Assembly: GCA_946480965.1 (NCBI GenBank)
Contig: CAMLMI010000227.1
Coordinates: 1-7,570 of the forward strand
Length of the DNA: 7,570 nucleotides
Direction of reading: 5' to 3'
DNA from: an uncultured Verrucomicrobiales bacterium
Lineage (GTDB): Bacteria > Verrucomicrobiota > Verrucomicrobiae > Limisphaerales > CANJSG01
Shown here piece after piece: positions 1 to 6,513 of the stretch; the stretch's first letter is position 1; every line of letters starts with the position of its first letter. The notes under the pieces are model-generated. The model was given only the letters and a program-made list of their open reading frames with translations. It searched no databases and had not been told where the DNA came from. The translations under genes were made by a program, and so were the position numbers.

Positions 1-1
1 G

Positions 2-646
2 GCGATGAAGAGCCTGGGCGTGCAGTGGATCATCAGCGTCAGCGCCGTCGGCTCGCTCCAGAAGCGCTACAAGCCCTGCGACATCGTGCTGCCCGACCAG
101 TTCTTCGACCGCACGAAACAGGCGCTGAACCACACCTTCTTCGGGCGCGGCATCGTCGCCCACATCGCCTTCGCTGATCCGATCTGCGAGGAACTGCGGC
201 AACTGCTGTTGGCCGAGGCCAAGGCGGCCAAGGCGCGGGTCCACGACGGCGGCACCTACGTGAACATGGAAGGGCCGGCCTTCAGCACCCGGGCCGAATC
301 GGTCTTCAACCACAAGGCCGGCTTCGATGTGATCGGCATGACGAACCTCGGCGAGGCCAAGTGCGCGCGCGAGGCGGAGATCGCCTACGCCACGATGGCG
401 ATGATCACCGACTACGACTGCTGGAAGGTGGACGAGGCGCACGTGACCGTGGAGATGGTGATCGAGAACCTGAAGCGCAACGCCGAGACGGCGAAGAAGG
501 TCGTCGCGGCGGTCGTCGCCAAGATCCCGGCCGAAGCAAACTGGCCCTGCCATTCCGCTCTGGCCAACGCCATCATGACCGACAAGGCGCTCTGGCCGAA
601 GAGGACCGTGGCGGAGCTAAAGCCGGTGCTGGCGAAATATCTGTGA
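2..646 (+). CDS. mtnP: S-methyl-5'-thioadenosine phosphorylase, 5'-truncated by window edge
   Basis: This is the C-terminal ~214 residues of a cytoplasmic purine nucleoside phosphorylase-type enzyme. MTAP converts methylthioadenosine plus phosphate to adenine and 5-methylthioribose-1-phosphate, a step in purine and methionine salvage. The frame is open to the left edge. An ATG at 5 exists, but it corresponds to an internal Met in the family's 'ALKSLGV' segment, so the true start lies outside; about 75-80 residues are missing against a usual length near 290. Counting from that Met, visible family blocks are IISVSAVGSL (10-18), the HIAFADP segment (53-59), YVNMEGPAFSTRAES (85-99), the INMT-like IGMTN (110-114) and TDYDCW (135-140). 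The two Asp residues of TDYDCW favour 6-aminopurine (MTA-type) over 6-oxopurine substrates, by family knowledge. The stop is TGA at 644-646. A related purine nucleoside phosphorylase is the main alternative, but the TDYDCW block argues for MTAP. Confidence 0.93.
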   Translation, partial: AMKSLGVQWIISVSAVGSLQKRYKPCDIVLPDQFFDRTKQALNHTFFGRGIVAHIAFADPICEELRQLLLAEAKAAKARVHDGGTYVNMEGPAFSTRAESVFNHKAGFDVIGMTNLGEAKCAREAEIAYATMAMITDYDCWKVDEAHVTVEMVIENLKRNAETAKKVVAAVVAKIPAEANWPCHSALANAIMTDKALWPKRTVAELKPVLAKYL

Positions 647-665
647 TCCACCCGATCCGACGACC

Positions 666-1145
666 GTGAACAAGAAAGCGTTGTTGAAGAAGATCGTCGC
701 CCATCTGGCCGACGAGGTGGCGCTCTACACCAAGGCGGCGCGCTCCGCGTTCGAGGAAGCGACGGACGAGCAGAGCCGCGCCGACAACAAATACGACACC
801 CGCAGCCTGGAGGCTTCCTACCTCGCGCGAGGCCAGGCGCAGCACCTGGCGGAGACGGAGGCGGCGTTGCTGGAGTTCAAGAACATGACCCTGCGCGATC
901 TCGGCCCGGACGACCGCGTCCAACTCGGCGCCTTGGTTGAACTGACCGCAAAGAAGGAGAAGCTGCTGTATTTCGTCGGCCCCAAGGCCGGCGGGACGGA
1001 GGTGGAGATCGACGGGCAGGAGGTGATGGTCATCACGCCGCATTCGCCGCTGGGCACGCAGATCGTCGGCCGCAAGACGGGGGACAAGGTGCAACTGGTG
1101 ATCGCCGGGGCGAAGGTGGCCTACACGGTCACGGGGGTGAGCTGA
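666..1145 (+). CDS. GreA/GreB-family transcription elongation factor-like protein
   Basis: This 159-residue protein has the two-part layout of Gre factors, which bind RNA polymerase and insert a coiled coil into the secondary channel. Residues ~5-75 are predicted helical and charged, and fit an antiparallel hairpin whose turn region (about 32-46) carries D34, E35, D40 and D44, plausible equivalents of the acidic tip that stimulates transcript cleavage. Residues ~80-159 form the C-terminal FKBP-like Gre domain, with its hallmark ITPHSPLG (123-130) followed by G135 and GD (139-140). The segment NKYDTRSLEASYLA (41-54) is typical of a separate, widespread Gre-like family rather than classical GreA, so the activity is inferred and no gene symbol is given. 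The start is GTG at 666; no in-frame ATG fits better and no good Shine-Dalgarno is visible. It lies 19 bp after the phosphorylase gene on the same strand and may be co-transcribed with it. Confidence 0.82.
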   Translation: MNKKALLKKIVAHLADEVALYTKAARSAFEEATDEQSRADNKYDTRSLEASYLARGQAQHLAETEAALLEFKNMTLRDLGPDDRVQLGALVELTAKKEKLLYFVGPKAGGTEVEIDGQEVMVITPHSPLGTQIVGRKTGDKVQLVIAGAKVAYTVTGVS

Positions 1146-1170
1146 AGAACGGGGCAACCTCGGCCTTCCG
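1146..1170. other. Convergent intergenic gap without a recognisable terminator
   Basis: Only 25 bp separate the stop codons of the plus-strand Gre-like gene and the minus-strand TPR lipoprotein gene. Neither strand shows a stable G+C stem followed by a T run. Transcripts from both sides therefore probably end by a factor-dependent mechanism, or run into the opposing gene. Confidence 0.5.
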
Positions 1171-2151
1171 CTAGGGATCTTTGGGAGCCGGTGCGGATTC
1201 CGGGTCGGAGTCGGTGCGGCCGGCGCGTTCGCGGGCGATGCGGTCTTCGAGGCGTTTCCGGAGCGCGTCATACATCGGGTGCTTGACCCGCTTGAGCTGG
1301 GTTTCGGCCTCGTCGTAGCGCTTCAGGTTGATGTGGCAGCGGGCGAGATGGATGCAGACGCCCTCTCGTTCGATGTCGTCTCCGGCCACCTGATAGGCCG
1401 CTTCCCAGGCGACGAGACCGTCCTCGTAGCGCGGTGGCTTGGTGCCGTAGAAGCTGTTCGCGTAGTCGGAGGCGAGGATGAAGTTCTTCGGGTCGAGCGC
1501 CACGGCCTTGCGGTAGAGGTCCAGCGCCTTCTCGAAGACGCCGTTCTCGTCGATGCCGTAGAACTCCTTCGCGTCCACCCGGAAGAGATAGACCGTGGTG
1601 GCGAAGTTCCAGACATAGACCGGCTCCGTGGGATCGAGTTCCATCGCCTTGGCGTAATACTCGAAGGCCTTCTTCACCGGGCTGCGGTGGCCGTAGTAGT
1701 TGGCGAGGTTGTTCCAGGCGGCGGGATTGGCCGGATCAAGTTGTCGTGCCTGCTCCCAATGGGCCACGGCCTCCTCTTCCTTGCCCTGGTCGTTCAAGAA
1801 GCTGCCGTAGGCGAGGCGAGCCTTCGCGTGGTTCGGGTGCAGCTCCAGAAAGGTGCGGTAGCGGCGGTCCAAGCCGTCGAGGCGCTGGACGATCTTGGCC
1901 TGGAGATTCGCCTTCTGGGTTCCGGCCCCGGCGGCCTCGAACTCGGCCGCTTCCTTGATCCACTGGTCCACCTCCTCGTGGGCCGCGTCGTCCTCCGCGA
2001 CGAGCTTCTGGTATTCGGCCTCGACCGGATCGACCGCAGCCGTCACCGGTTTGGCGACGGCGGAGCTGTCCGAAGGGGAGGTGGTGCTGCGGCATCCTGC
2101 GGCCAGCAGGACTCCCAGGAGCAGCGGCAGGGCGAAGCGGGTGGATTTCAT
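1171..2151 (-). CDS. TPR-repeat lipoprotein, candidate partner of the adjacent Prc protease
   Basis: This 326-residue exported protein begins with a short basic stretch, a hydrophobic segment (6-18) and a lipobox LAAGC with Cys20, so a lipid-anchored envelope protein is predicted. Position +2 is Arg, not Asp, which favours the outer membrane under the E. coli rule. A Ser/Thr-rich tether (21-40) is followed by charged helices (~42-105) and TPR-type helix pairs. The clearest units are at about 108-141 (ending ARQLDP) and 142-175 (KAMELDP), then one with an insertion (~176-221, KAVALDP), one at about 222-256, and one at 262-295. The C-terminus (308-326) is Pro/Asp-rich and looks disordered. The start is ATG at 2151, 36 bp after the prc stop and on the same strand, so co-transcription is likely. 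TPR domains bind proteins; the partner is unknown. The E. coli Prc adaptor NlpI is likewise a TPR lipoprotein of similar size, but orthology is not claimed. Confidence 0.88.
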   Translation of the reverse strand: MKSTRFALPLLLGVLLAAGCRSTTSPSDSSAVAKPVTAAVDPVEAEYQKLVAEDDAAHEEVDQWIKEAAEFEAAGAGTQKANLQAKIVQRLDGLDRRYRTFLELHPNHAKARLAYGSFLNDQGKEEEAVAHWEQARQLDPANPAAWNNLANYYGHRSPVKKAFEYYAKAMELDPTEPVYVWNFATTVYLFRVDAKEFYGIDENGVFEKALDLYRKAVALDPKNFILASDYANSFYGTKPPRYEDGLVAWEAAYQVAGDDIEREGVCIHLARCHINLKRYDEAETQLKRVKHPMYDALRKRLEDRIARERAGRTDSDPESAPAPKDP

Positions 2152-2167
2152 GCCGGGCGTGGCAGCG

Positions 2168-2183
2168 CGGGCCCGGAGGCCCG
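2168..2183 (-). repeat. Short G+C-rich inverted repeat between prc and the TPR gene
   Basis: The arms CGGGCC (2168-2173) and GGCCCG (2178-2183) are perfect reverse complements around a 4-base loop, which reads TCCG on the transcribed minus strand. It sits in the 36-bp gap just after the prc stop codon and 16 bp before the lipoprotein ATG. No T run follows it on the minus strand, so it is not a canonical intrinsic terminator. It could stabilise an mRNA 3' end, weaken expression of the distal gene, or be a chance result of high G+C. Confidence 0.4.
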
Positions 2184-2187
2184 GGAG

Positions 2188-4584
2188 CTACAGCTTTTTG
2201 TCGGCCCCGACGTGGAGGGGCTGGATGCCGTTCTGGAGCCGGATGTAGTCCGCCAGGATATTGCGGGCTTCGAGCAAGGGGACATCCAGTGGTGGACGGC
2301 CGGGGGAACCTTCCGGTTCCTTGTCCTCGGGATCGGCGTCAGGATCGTCGAGCTTCACGATGTCGTCGTTCTTGGGCGCCCAGAGCACGAGGCCGGGGGC
2401 GGAGATGTTCTGGAGGGTGATCTCGTAGACGGTGGCCTTGTCGGCGGGGTTGTCCTTGCGCTCGGCCTTGCGGGCCTCGTCGCGCTTGCGGTTCTCCTCC
2501 TTTTCCCGGCGGCGCTCGGCCTCGTTGAGGGAAACCGTGCGGTCGGCGATGACCTTCTTGTAGCGGGCGATGTCTTCCTGGATGTAGGCGTAGTCGCGGC
2601 TGCTGGCGATGCGGGTCTCGGACTTGCTGCGCAGGGCGGAGAGGTAGGGGGCTACGCGGTTCTCGGGCACGTAGTCGGCGGGAGGGAGGGGCTTCTCGTC
2701 GGCCTTGAAGGCGTCTTCCAGCTCGGATTCGCCGACCTCGGCGTAGTTGTTCACGGAAGGCAGCACGATGTCGGGGGTCACGCCCTTGATCTGGGTGGTG
2801 TCGCCGTTGATGCGGTAGAACTTCCGGATGGTGAGCTTGAGGGCGCCGGGGTTCACGTCGAAGTCGTAGCCGCGGCGCGACGCCATCATGCGGTCGAGCG
2901 GCAGGAGCTGCTGCACGGTGCCCTTGCCGTGAGTGGTGGAGTCGCCGACCACGACGGCGCGGCCGTAGTCCTGCAGCGCGGCCGCCACGATCTCGGAGGC
3001 GGAGGCGCTGAAGCGGCTGGTCAGCACCATGAGTGGGCCGTCCCACAGGACCGACTCGTTCTCGTCCTCGTTGATGAAGATCGTGCCGTCCGGGTTCTTG
3101 ATCTGGACGACGGGCCCTTTCTTGATGAACAGGCCGGTGAGGTTGATGGCCTCTTCCAACGAGCCGCCGCCGTTGCTGCGGAGATCGAGCACGATGCCCT
3201 CGACGTCCTCGCGCTTCATCCGCGCGATCAGGCGGGCGCAGTCGGTGGTGGTGCTCTTGTGCTCGCCGCTCTTGGACGGACCGGAGAGCTCGAAGTCCGC
3301 GTAGAAGGACGGGAGGTCGATCACGCCGAAGCGGTTGGTCTTTCCGGAGGCGTCGGTCTGCTCGTAGATGCGGCCCTTGGCCTCGTTGCCCTCCAGTTTG
3401 ATCTCGTCGCGGACCAGGCTGACCACCTTGCGCTCCGTCTCGTCGGTGGCTTCCTTGGGGATCATGGTCAGGCGGACTTCGGTGCCCTTGTCGCCGCGGA
3501 TCATCTCCACGACCTTCTGGAGCTTCTCGCCGATGACCTCCACGGGCTCGGCGTCGCCCTGCGCCACGGCCACGATCCGGTCGCCGGGCTTGATCTTCTG
3601 GCTCTTCTTGGCCGGGCCGTTGTGCAGCTCGACGATCTTCACGTAGTCCTCTTCCTGCTGGAGCAGGGCTCCGATGCCGAAGAGCGAGAGCTTCATGTTG
3701 ATCTCGAAGTTCTTCAGCTGGGAGCGGGTCATGTAGTCCGAGTGCGGGTCCATGACGTGGGTCATGGAGGACATGTAGATGCCGAAGACCTCGTCGTCGC
3801 TCAGCTCGTGGACCATCCGGCTGAAGCGCTTGTAGCGGCTCATCAGGGTCTTCACGACTTCCTGGTCGGGGGAGAGCTTTTCCTTCTTGGCCGACGCGGG
3901 TTTGGCCTCGTCTGCATTTGCGATGTCCACCTGGCGGGTCGGATCGGTGGGCACCTTTTCCGGCGAATCCAGATTCTTCGGGACGCTCGGCTGGGGTGCG
4001 GGGACGGCAACGGCCTTTTGGTTCAGCAGCTCCGTGAGGTATTCATAGCGGAGGTTGTCATGCCAGAGCTTGCGGGCGGCCTCGATGTCCTTGGGCCGGG
4101 GGGCGTCCTTGCGGTTGGCGAGGTAGCGCTCGTCGGTGGTGAAGGTGAACTTCTCTGTGAGGAGGGCGTTGGTGGCGAGGCGCACGCGTTCGTCCACCCG
4201 GGCGAGGAACCGGTTGAAGATCTCCTTGCACGGGGTCAGGTCTCCCTTGCGGGAGAGGTCGTCGAGCTGGGTGCGGTATTTGTCGAACTCGGCGACGTCG
4301 CTTTCGAGGAAATGGATCTGGGCGCCGTCGAGCGCCTTGAGGTAGTGGGCGAGGAACTTGGCGGAGGCCTCGTCGTCCAGCTTTCGCCGCGCGAAGTGCG
4401 ACTGTTCCAGGAAGAAGGAGACGAACCGGGCCACGTTGGGTTCGGTGATCCCGAAGCCCTCGCGCTCGCCTCCGGCCTTGGCGGGCTCGGCGGCGTTCGG
4501 CTGCACCACGATCCAGAGAACAGACGACAACACCGCCGCCGACAGGAAGCCGGCGGCGATGCGGGAAAGCGGATTCAATTTCAT
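2188..4584 (-). CDS. prc: Carboxy-terminal processing (tail-specific) protease, peptidase family S41
   Basis: This 798-residue periplasmic Ser/Lys protease degrades or trims proteins from their C-termini. A hydrophobic N-terminal segment (9-27) serves as signal peptide or anchor. The Prc-type N-terminal helical domain covers about 50-285 (e.g. MDPHSDYM at 278-285), followed by a PDZ domain (~295-395, with LSLFGIGALLQ at 299-309). The S41 core (~415-610) includes DLRSNGGG (467-474), and a charged Prc-type C-terminal domain spans ~640-790. By alignment with E. coli Prc from memory, the catalytic residues are S528 in RFSASASEI, D539 in LQDYGRA and K554 in HGKGTVQQ; all are present. It is over 100 residues longer than E. 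coli Prc, mainly through a Pro/Lys/Ala-rich insert at ~190-236 and acidic C-terminal linkers (739-765). Its ATG shares one base with the upstream FKBP stop (TGATG), and no strong Shine-Dalgarno is visible, so translational coupling is likely. A TPR lipoprotein gene follows. Confidence 0.95.
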   Translation of the reverse strand: MKLNPLSRIAAGFLSAAVLSSVLWIVVQPNAAEPAKAGGEREGFGITEPNVARFVSFFLEQSHFARRKLDDEASAKFLAHYLKALDGAQIHFLESDVAEFDKYRTQLDDLSRKGDLTPCKEIFNRFLARVDERVRLATNALLTEKFTFTTDERYLANRKDAPRPKDIEAARKLWHDNLRYEYLTELLNQKAVAVPAPQPSVPKNLDSPEKVPTDPTRQVDIANADEAKPASAKKEKLSPDQEVVKTLMSRYKRFSRMVHELSDDEVFGIYMSSMTHVMDPHSDYMTRSQLKNFEINMKLSLFGIGALLQQEEDYVKIVELHNGPAKKSQKIKPGDRIVAVAQGDAEPVEVIGEKLQKVVEMIRGDKGTEVRLTMIPKEATDETERKVVSLVRDEIKLEGNEAKGRIYEQTDASGKTNRFGVIDLPSFYADFELSGPSKSGEHKSTTTDCARLIARMKREDVEGIVLDLRSNGGGSLEEAINLTGLFIKKGPVVQIKNPDGTIFINEDENESVLWDGPLMVLTSRFSASASEIVAAALQDYGRAVVVGDSTTHGKGTVQQLLPLDRMMASRRGYDFDVNPGALKLTIRKFYRINGDTTQIKGVTPDIVLPSVNNYAEVGESELEDAFKADEKPLPPADYVPENRVAPYLSALRSKSETRIASSRDYAYIQEDIARYKKVIADRTVSLNEAERRREKEENRKRDEARKAERKDNPADKATVYEITLQNISAPGLVLWAPKNDDIVKLDDPDADPEDKEPEGSPGRPPLDVPLLEARNILADYIRLQNGIQPLHVGADKKL

Positions 4585-5285
4585 CAGTTGGAGCTCACTT
4601 CGAGCAGTTCGATTTCAAACACGAGCACGGAATTCGGCGGGATGTCCGCCCCCGCGCCCTGCTCACCATAGGCGAGGTCCGAGGGGATGACCAATTGCCA
4701 CTTCGATCCGACCGGCATGAGCTGGAGCGCCTCGGTCCAGCCCTTGATGACGCCGCCGACCGGGAACTGGGCCGGTTCTCCGCGCTTGTAGGAGCTGTCG
4801 AACTCCTTTCCGTCCACCAGAGTGCCCCGGTAATGGGTCTTAACGGTGTCCGTGGCCTTGGGCTTAACCCCATCGCCCTGTTTGATGACCTTGTATTGGA
4901 GGCCGCTGGGCAGGGTGACGACGCCTTCCTTCTTCTTGTTGGCCTCGAGGAACTCGACCCCGGCCTTGGCCGCCTTCTCGGTGGCGGCGGCGCGCTGGGC
5001 CATCATCTTCTCGCGGGCCTTGGTCTGGAAGGCCTGCATGCTGGCCATGATCTCCTCGTCGGAAAGCTGGAGCTTGGAACCGGCGAGGGCGTCGCGCAGT
5101 CCGGCGGTGAGCTTGTCGAGGTTCACCTCGGCTTCCATCCGCTTGAGGCTGCCGCCGATGTCGGCGCCGATGGCATAGCTGATCTTGTCCTGCTCGGTGG
5201 CGAGCGCGGGGGCGGAATCGGCGGCGAAGGTGGAGACGGAGGCGGCTGCGAGAAGAACCGAAGCGAGAGGGGCTTTGAATGTCAT
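4584..5285 (-). CDS. Exported FKBP-type peptidyl-prolyl cis-trans isomerase (FkpA/Mip-like)
   Basis: This 233-residue protein isomerises Xaa-Pro bonds and probably acts as a periplasmic folding factor. The signal peptide is residues 1 to ~22 (cleavage near FAA|D). An FKBP N-terminal dimerisation-type domain follows (~33-95, with ISYAIGADIGGSL at 35-47), then a charged helix (~96-118) and the FKBP catalytic domain (~122-230). Counterparts of the human FKBP12 pocket residues are all visible: Y152, F162-D163, F174, V179-I180, W183, Y206 and F223. The frame stays open upstream to 5504, but ATG at 5285 is chosen because it begins a proper signal peptide and has GGTGGA eight bases upstream. The upstream extension is Arg/Gly/Ala-rich, with no resemblance to the family. 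It is the first gene of a minus-strand cluster with prc, which it overlaps by one base. FkpA-like and Mip-like proteins share this architecture, so a specific name is withheld. Confidence 0.94.
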   Translation of the reverse strand: MTFKAPLASVLLAAASVSTFAADSAPALATEQDKISYAIGADIGGSLKRMEAEVNLDKLTAGLRDALAGSKLQLSDEEIMASMQAFQTKAREKMMAQRAAATEKAAKAGVEFLEANKKKEGVVTLPSGLQYKVIKQGDGVKPKATDTVKTHYRGTLVDGKEFDSSYKRGEPAQFPVGGVIKGWTEALQLMPVGSKWQLVIPSDLAYGEQGAGADIPPNSVLVFEIELLEVSSN

Positions 5286-5475
5286 GTGAGTTGTCCACCG
5301 GCCGACGGGTGCCTCTGCGGAACCACGACTCCGGCCGGGTGGTGCGCGGGAAGCTACCAGCCCCGACCTTCGCGTCAAGGAACGCGCCGAAGCGGCGGCG
5401 CGCGCGGGGTGGCCAGTCCAATTCCGCCGAAAAATTCCCCGTGAGCCTCCACCTCCGGCCCGGTCAGATGCAGGC
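5286..5475. promoter_or_regulatory. Divergent intergenic region between the FKBP-prc cluster and the GspF-like genes
   Basis: These 190 bp separate oppositely oriented genes and should hold promoters for both directions. A candidate for the minus strand is annotated separately. For the plus strand, only a short A+T-richer patch (5421-5436) stands out, with no convincing -35/-10 pair. A perfect 7-bp inverted repeat, CGCGCCG (5383-5389) and CGGCGCG (5396-5402), lies near the middle. It overlaps no recognised gene, but it could be a by-product of base composition. Confidence 0.5.
5351..5378 (-). promoter_or_regulatory. Candidate sigma70-type promoter for the FKBP-prc-TPR cluster
   Basis: Read on the minus strand, TTGACG (5378-5373; five of six match the -35 consensus) is followed after 16 bp by TAGCTT (5356-5351; a weak three of six match to the -10 consensus). 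It would start transcription near 5344, leaving a leader of about 60 nt before the ATG at 5285. The weak -10 box and unknown sigma preferences of the host keep this tentative. Confidence 0.35.
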
Positions 5476-6498
5476 GTGAACCACGACGAGATCGCCTTCT
5501 TCAACCAGCAGCTGGCCGGGATGCTCCGGGCCGGAATCCCGCTGGAAGGCGCGCTGGAACGGCTCTGCGGCGAGATGAAGCAGGGCCGTTGGCGGACGGA
5601 GATCGAGGCGCTGCTCCGCCAGGTCCGGGCGGGAAGGCCGCTGGCCGAAGCGGCCCGTGAATCCGACTTGCCCGAGCTGTATCGGCGGATGCTGGAGACG
5701 GGCGTCCGGACGGGGAACCTGCCGCAGGTGCTGAACGAGGTGGCGGACCATTACCGGGACACGGGGCAGCTCATGGCGCGGATACGGGGCGCGGTGGCCT
5801 ACCCTCTCATCACCCTCTTCGGCGCGGCGGCCCTGTCGCTGGGGCTGTGCGGGCTGACCGGCAAGCTGATCGAGACGATCGGCCCGGACTGGACCGCGAA
5901 CGCATGGTGGGGAGCGCCGCCGTTCTCCCAACTGGTGCAGGCGCTGGCCCAGGGCGGCGTGTTCTCGGTGATGCTGCTGGCCCCGGTGGTCCTGCTGGTC
6001 TGCCTGGCGGCGGTGGCCGCCGTGTTCCTGCTGTCGCCCCGGCTGCGGAGGAAGGCGGCCTGGCGGCTGCCGGTCTTCCGCGAAGCCAGCCTGGCGCGCG
6101 CCTCCTCCGCCGTGGCCATCGCGCTGCGCCGCGAGATGACGCTGGCCGACAGCCTGGCCCTGGCCGAGGCGCTGGAACCCGCGTCCCCGGCGGCGGCGGA
6201 ATGGCGGAGCTGGCGGACAGCCATCGCGGCGGGACAGGGCGGGGCCGCCGAATTTGCCGCGCGGCAACGGACCTTTCCCCGGGTCTTCGGCTGGCTGCTG
6301 GTCGGCAGCGGCGAGGATCTGGCGGCGGGGTTCCAGCAGGCGAAGACGGTCTTCGCCGAACGGGCGGCGGCGCAGGCGGACCGGCTGCTGGTCGCCTTGA
6401 CCCCGGCGCTGCTGCTCTTCGTGGGCGTGATGCTGGTCGTGCAGATGGTCGGCGCGATGCGGGTCGTGTCCGAGGTGCTGCCTTGGCTGGAGTTTTGA
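5476..6498 (+). CDS. GspF/PilC-like inner-membrane platform protein, first of a tandem pair
   Basis: This 340-residue polytopic protein belongs to the type II secretion F family, which forms the inner-membrane platform of type II secretion and type IV pilus machines. The usual order is visible: a cytoplasmic helical F domain (~5-100, with QQLAGMLRAGIPLEGALERL at 11-30), TM1 (~105-125), a periplasmic loop, TM2 (~162-186), a second F domain (~197-300, starting LPVFREASLARASSAVAIAL) and TM3 (~305-326). It lacks the ~60 N-terminal residues of a 400-residue GspF. The family's GE-x-x-G motif is degenerate in both halves: GVRTGNL (76-82) and GSGEDL (277-282). The start is GTG at 5476; no in-frame ATG exists in the intergenic region back to the G+C-rich repeat, and no clear Shine-Dalgarno is seen. 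It is divergent from the FKBP gene and 15 bp from a second F-family gene. Which machine it serves cannot be told from this window. Confidence 0.87.
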   Translation: MNHDEIAFFNQQLAGMLRAGIPLEGALERLCGEMKQGRWRTEIEALLRQVRAGRPLAEAARESDLPELYRRMLETGVRTGNLPQVLNEVADHYRDTGQLMARIRGAVAYPLITLFGAAALSLGLCGLTGKLIETIGPDWTANAWWGAPPFSQLVQALAQGGVFSVMLLAPVVLLVCLAAVAAVFLLSPRLRRKAAWRLPVFREASLARASSAVAIALRREMTLADSLALAEALEPASPAAAEWRSWRTAIAAGQGGAAEFAARQRTFPRVFGWLLVGSGEDLAAGFQQAKTVFAERAAAQADRLLVALTPALLLFVGVMLVVQMVGAMRVVSEVLPWLEF

Positions 6499-6513
6499 GC
6501 GAACCGGACGCGC

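Noticed and set aside
1146..1170. Possible bidirectional terminator between the convergent genes.
   Set aside because: The best pairing is about three base pairs on either strand and no T run follows; this is not supportable as a terminator.
573..1271. A 232-codon minus-strand open frame opposite the Gre-like gene.
   Set aside because: Arg/Pro/Ala/Leu-rich shadow with no recognisable motif; it also overlaps the ends of three real genes.
1279..4671. A very long plus-strand open frame (1130 codons) running across the TPR and prc genes.
   Set aside because: It is antisense to two clearly recognised proteins. Its product is a monotonous mix of Val, Leu, Gly, Asp and His with no recognisable domain, as expected when G+C-rich third positions remove stops from the opposite strand.
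5468..5479. A three-codon ORF (ATG CAG GCG TGA) whose stop overlaps the GTG start of the first GspF-like gene.
   Set aside because: It resembles a minimal leader peptide, but no Shine-Dalgarno precedes it and such short ORFs are frequent by chance.
5286..5504. N-terminal extension of the FKBP frame by 73 residues to an upstream ATG at 5504.
   Set aside because: The extension is Arg/Gly/Ala-rich, precedes an intact signal peptide, and would overlap the start of the divergent GspF-like gene. ATG at 5285 with an upstream GGTGGA is the better start.
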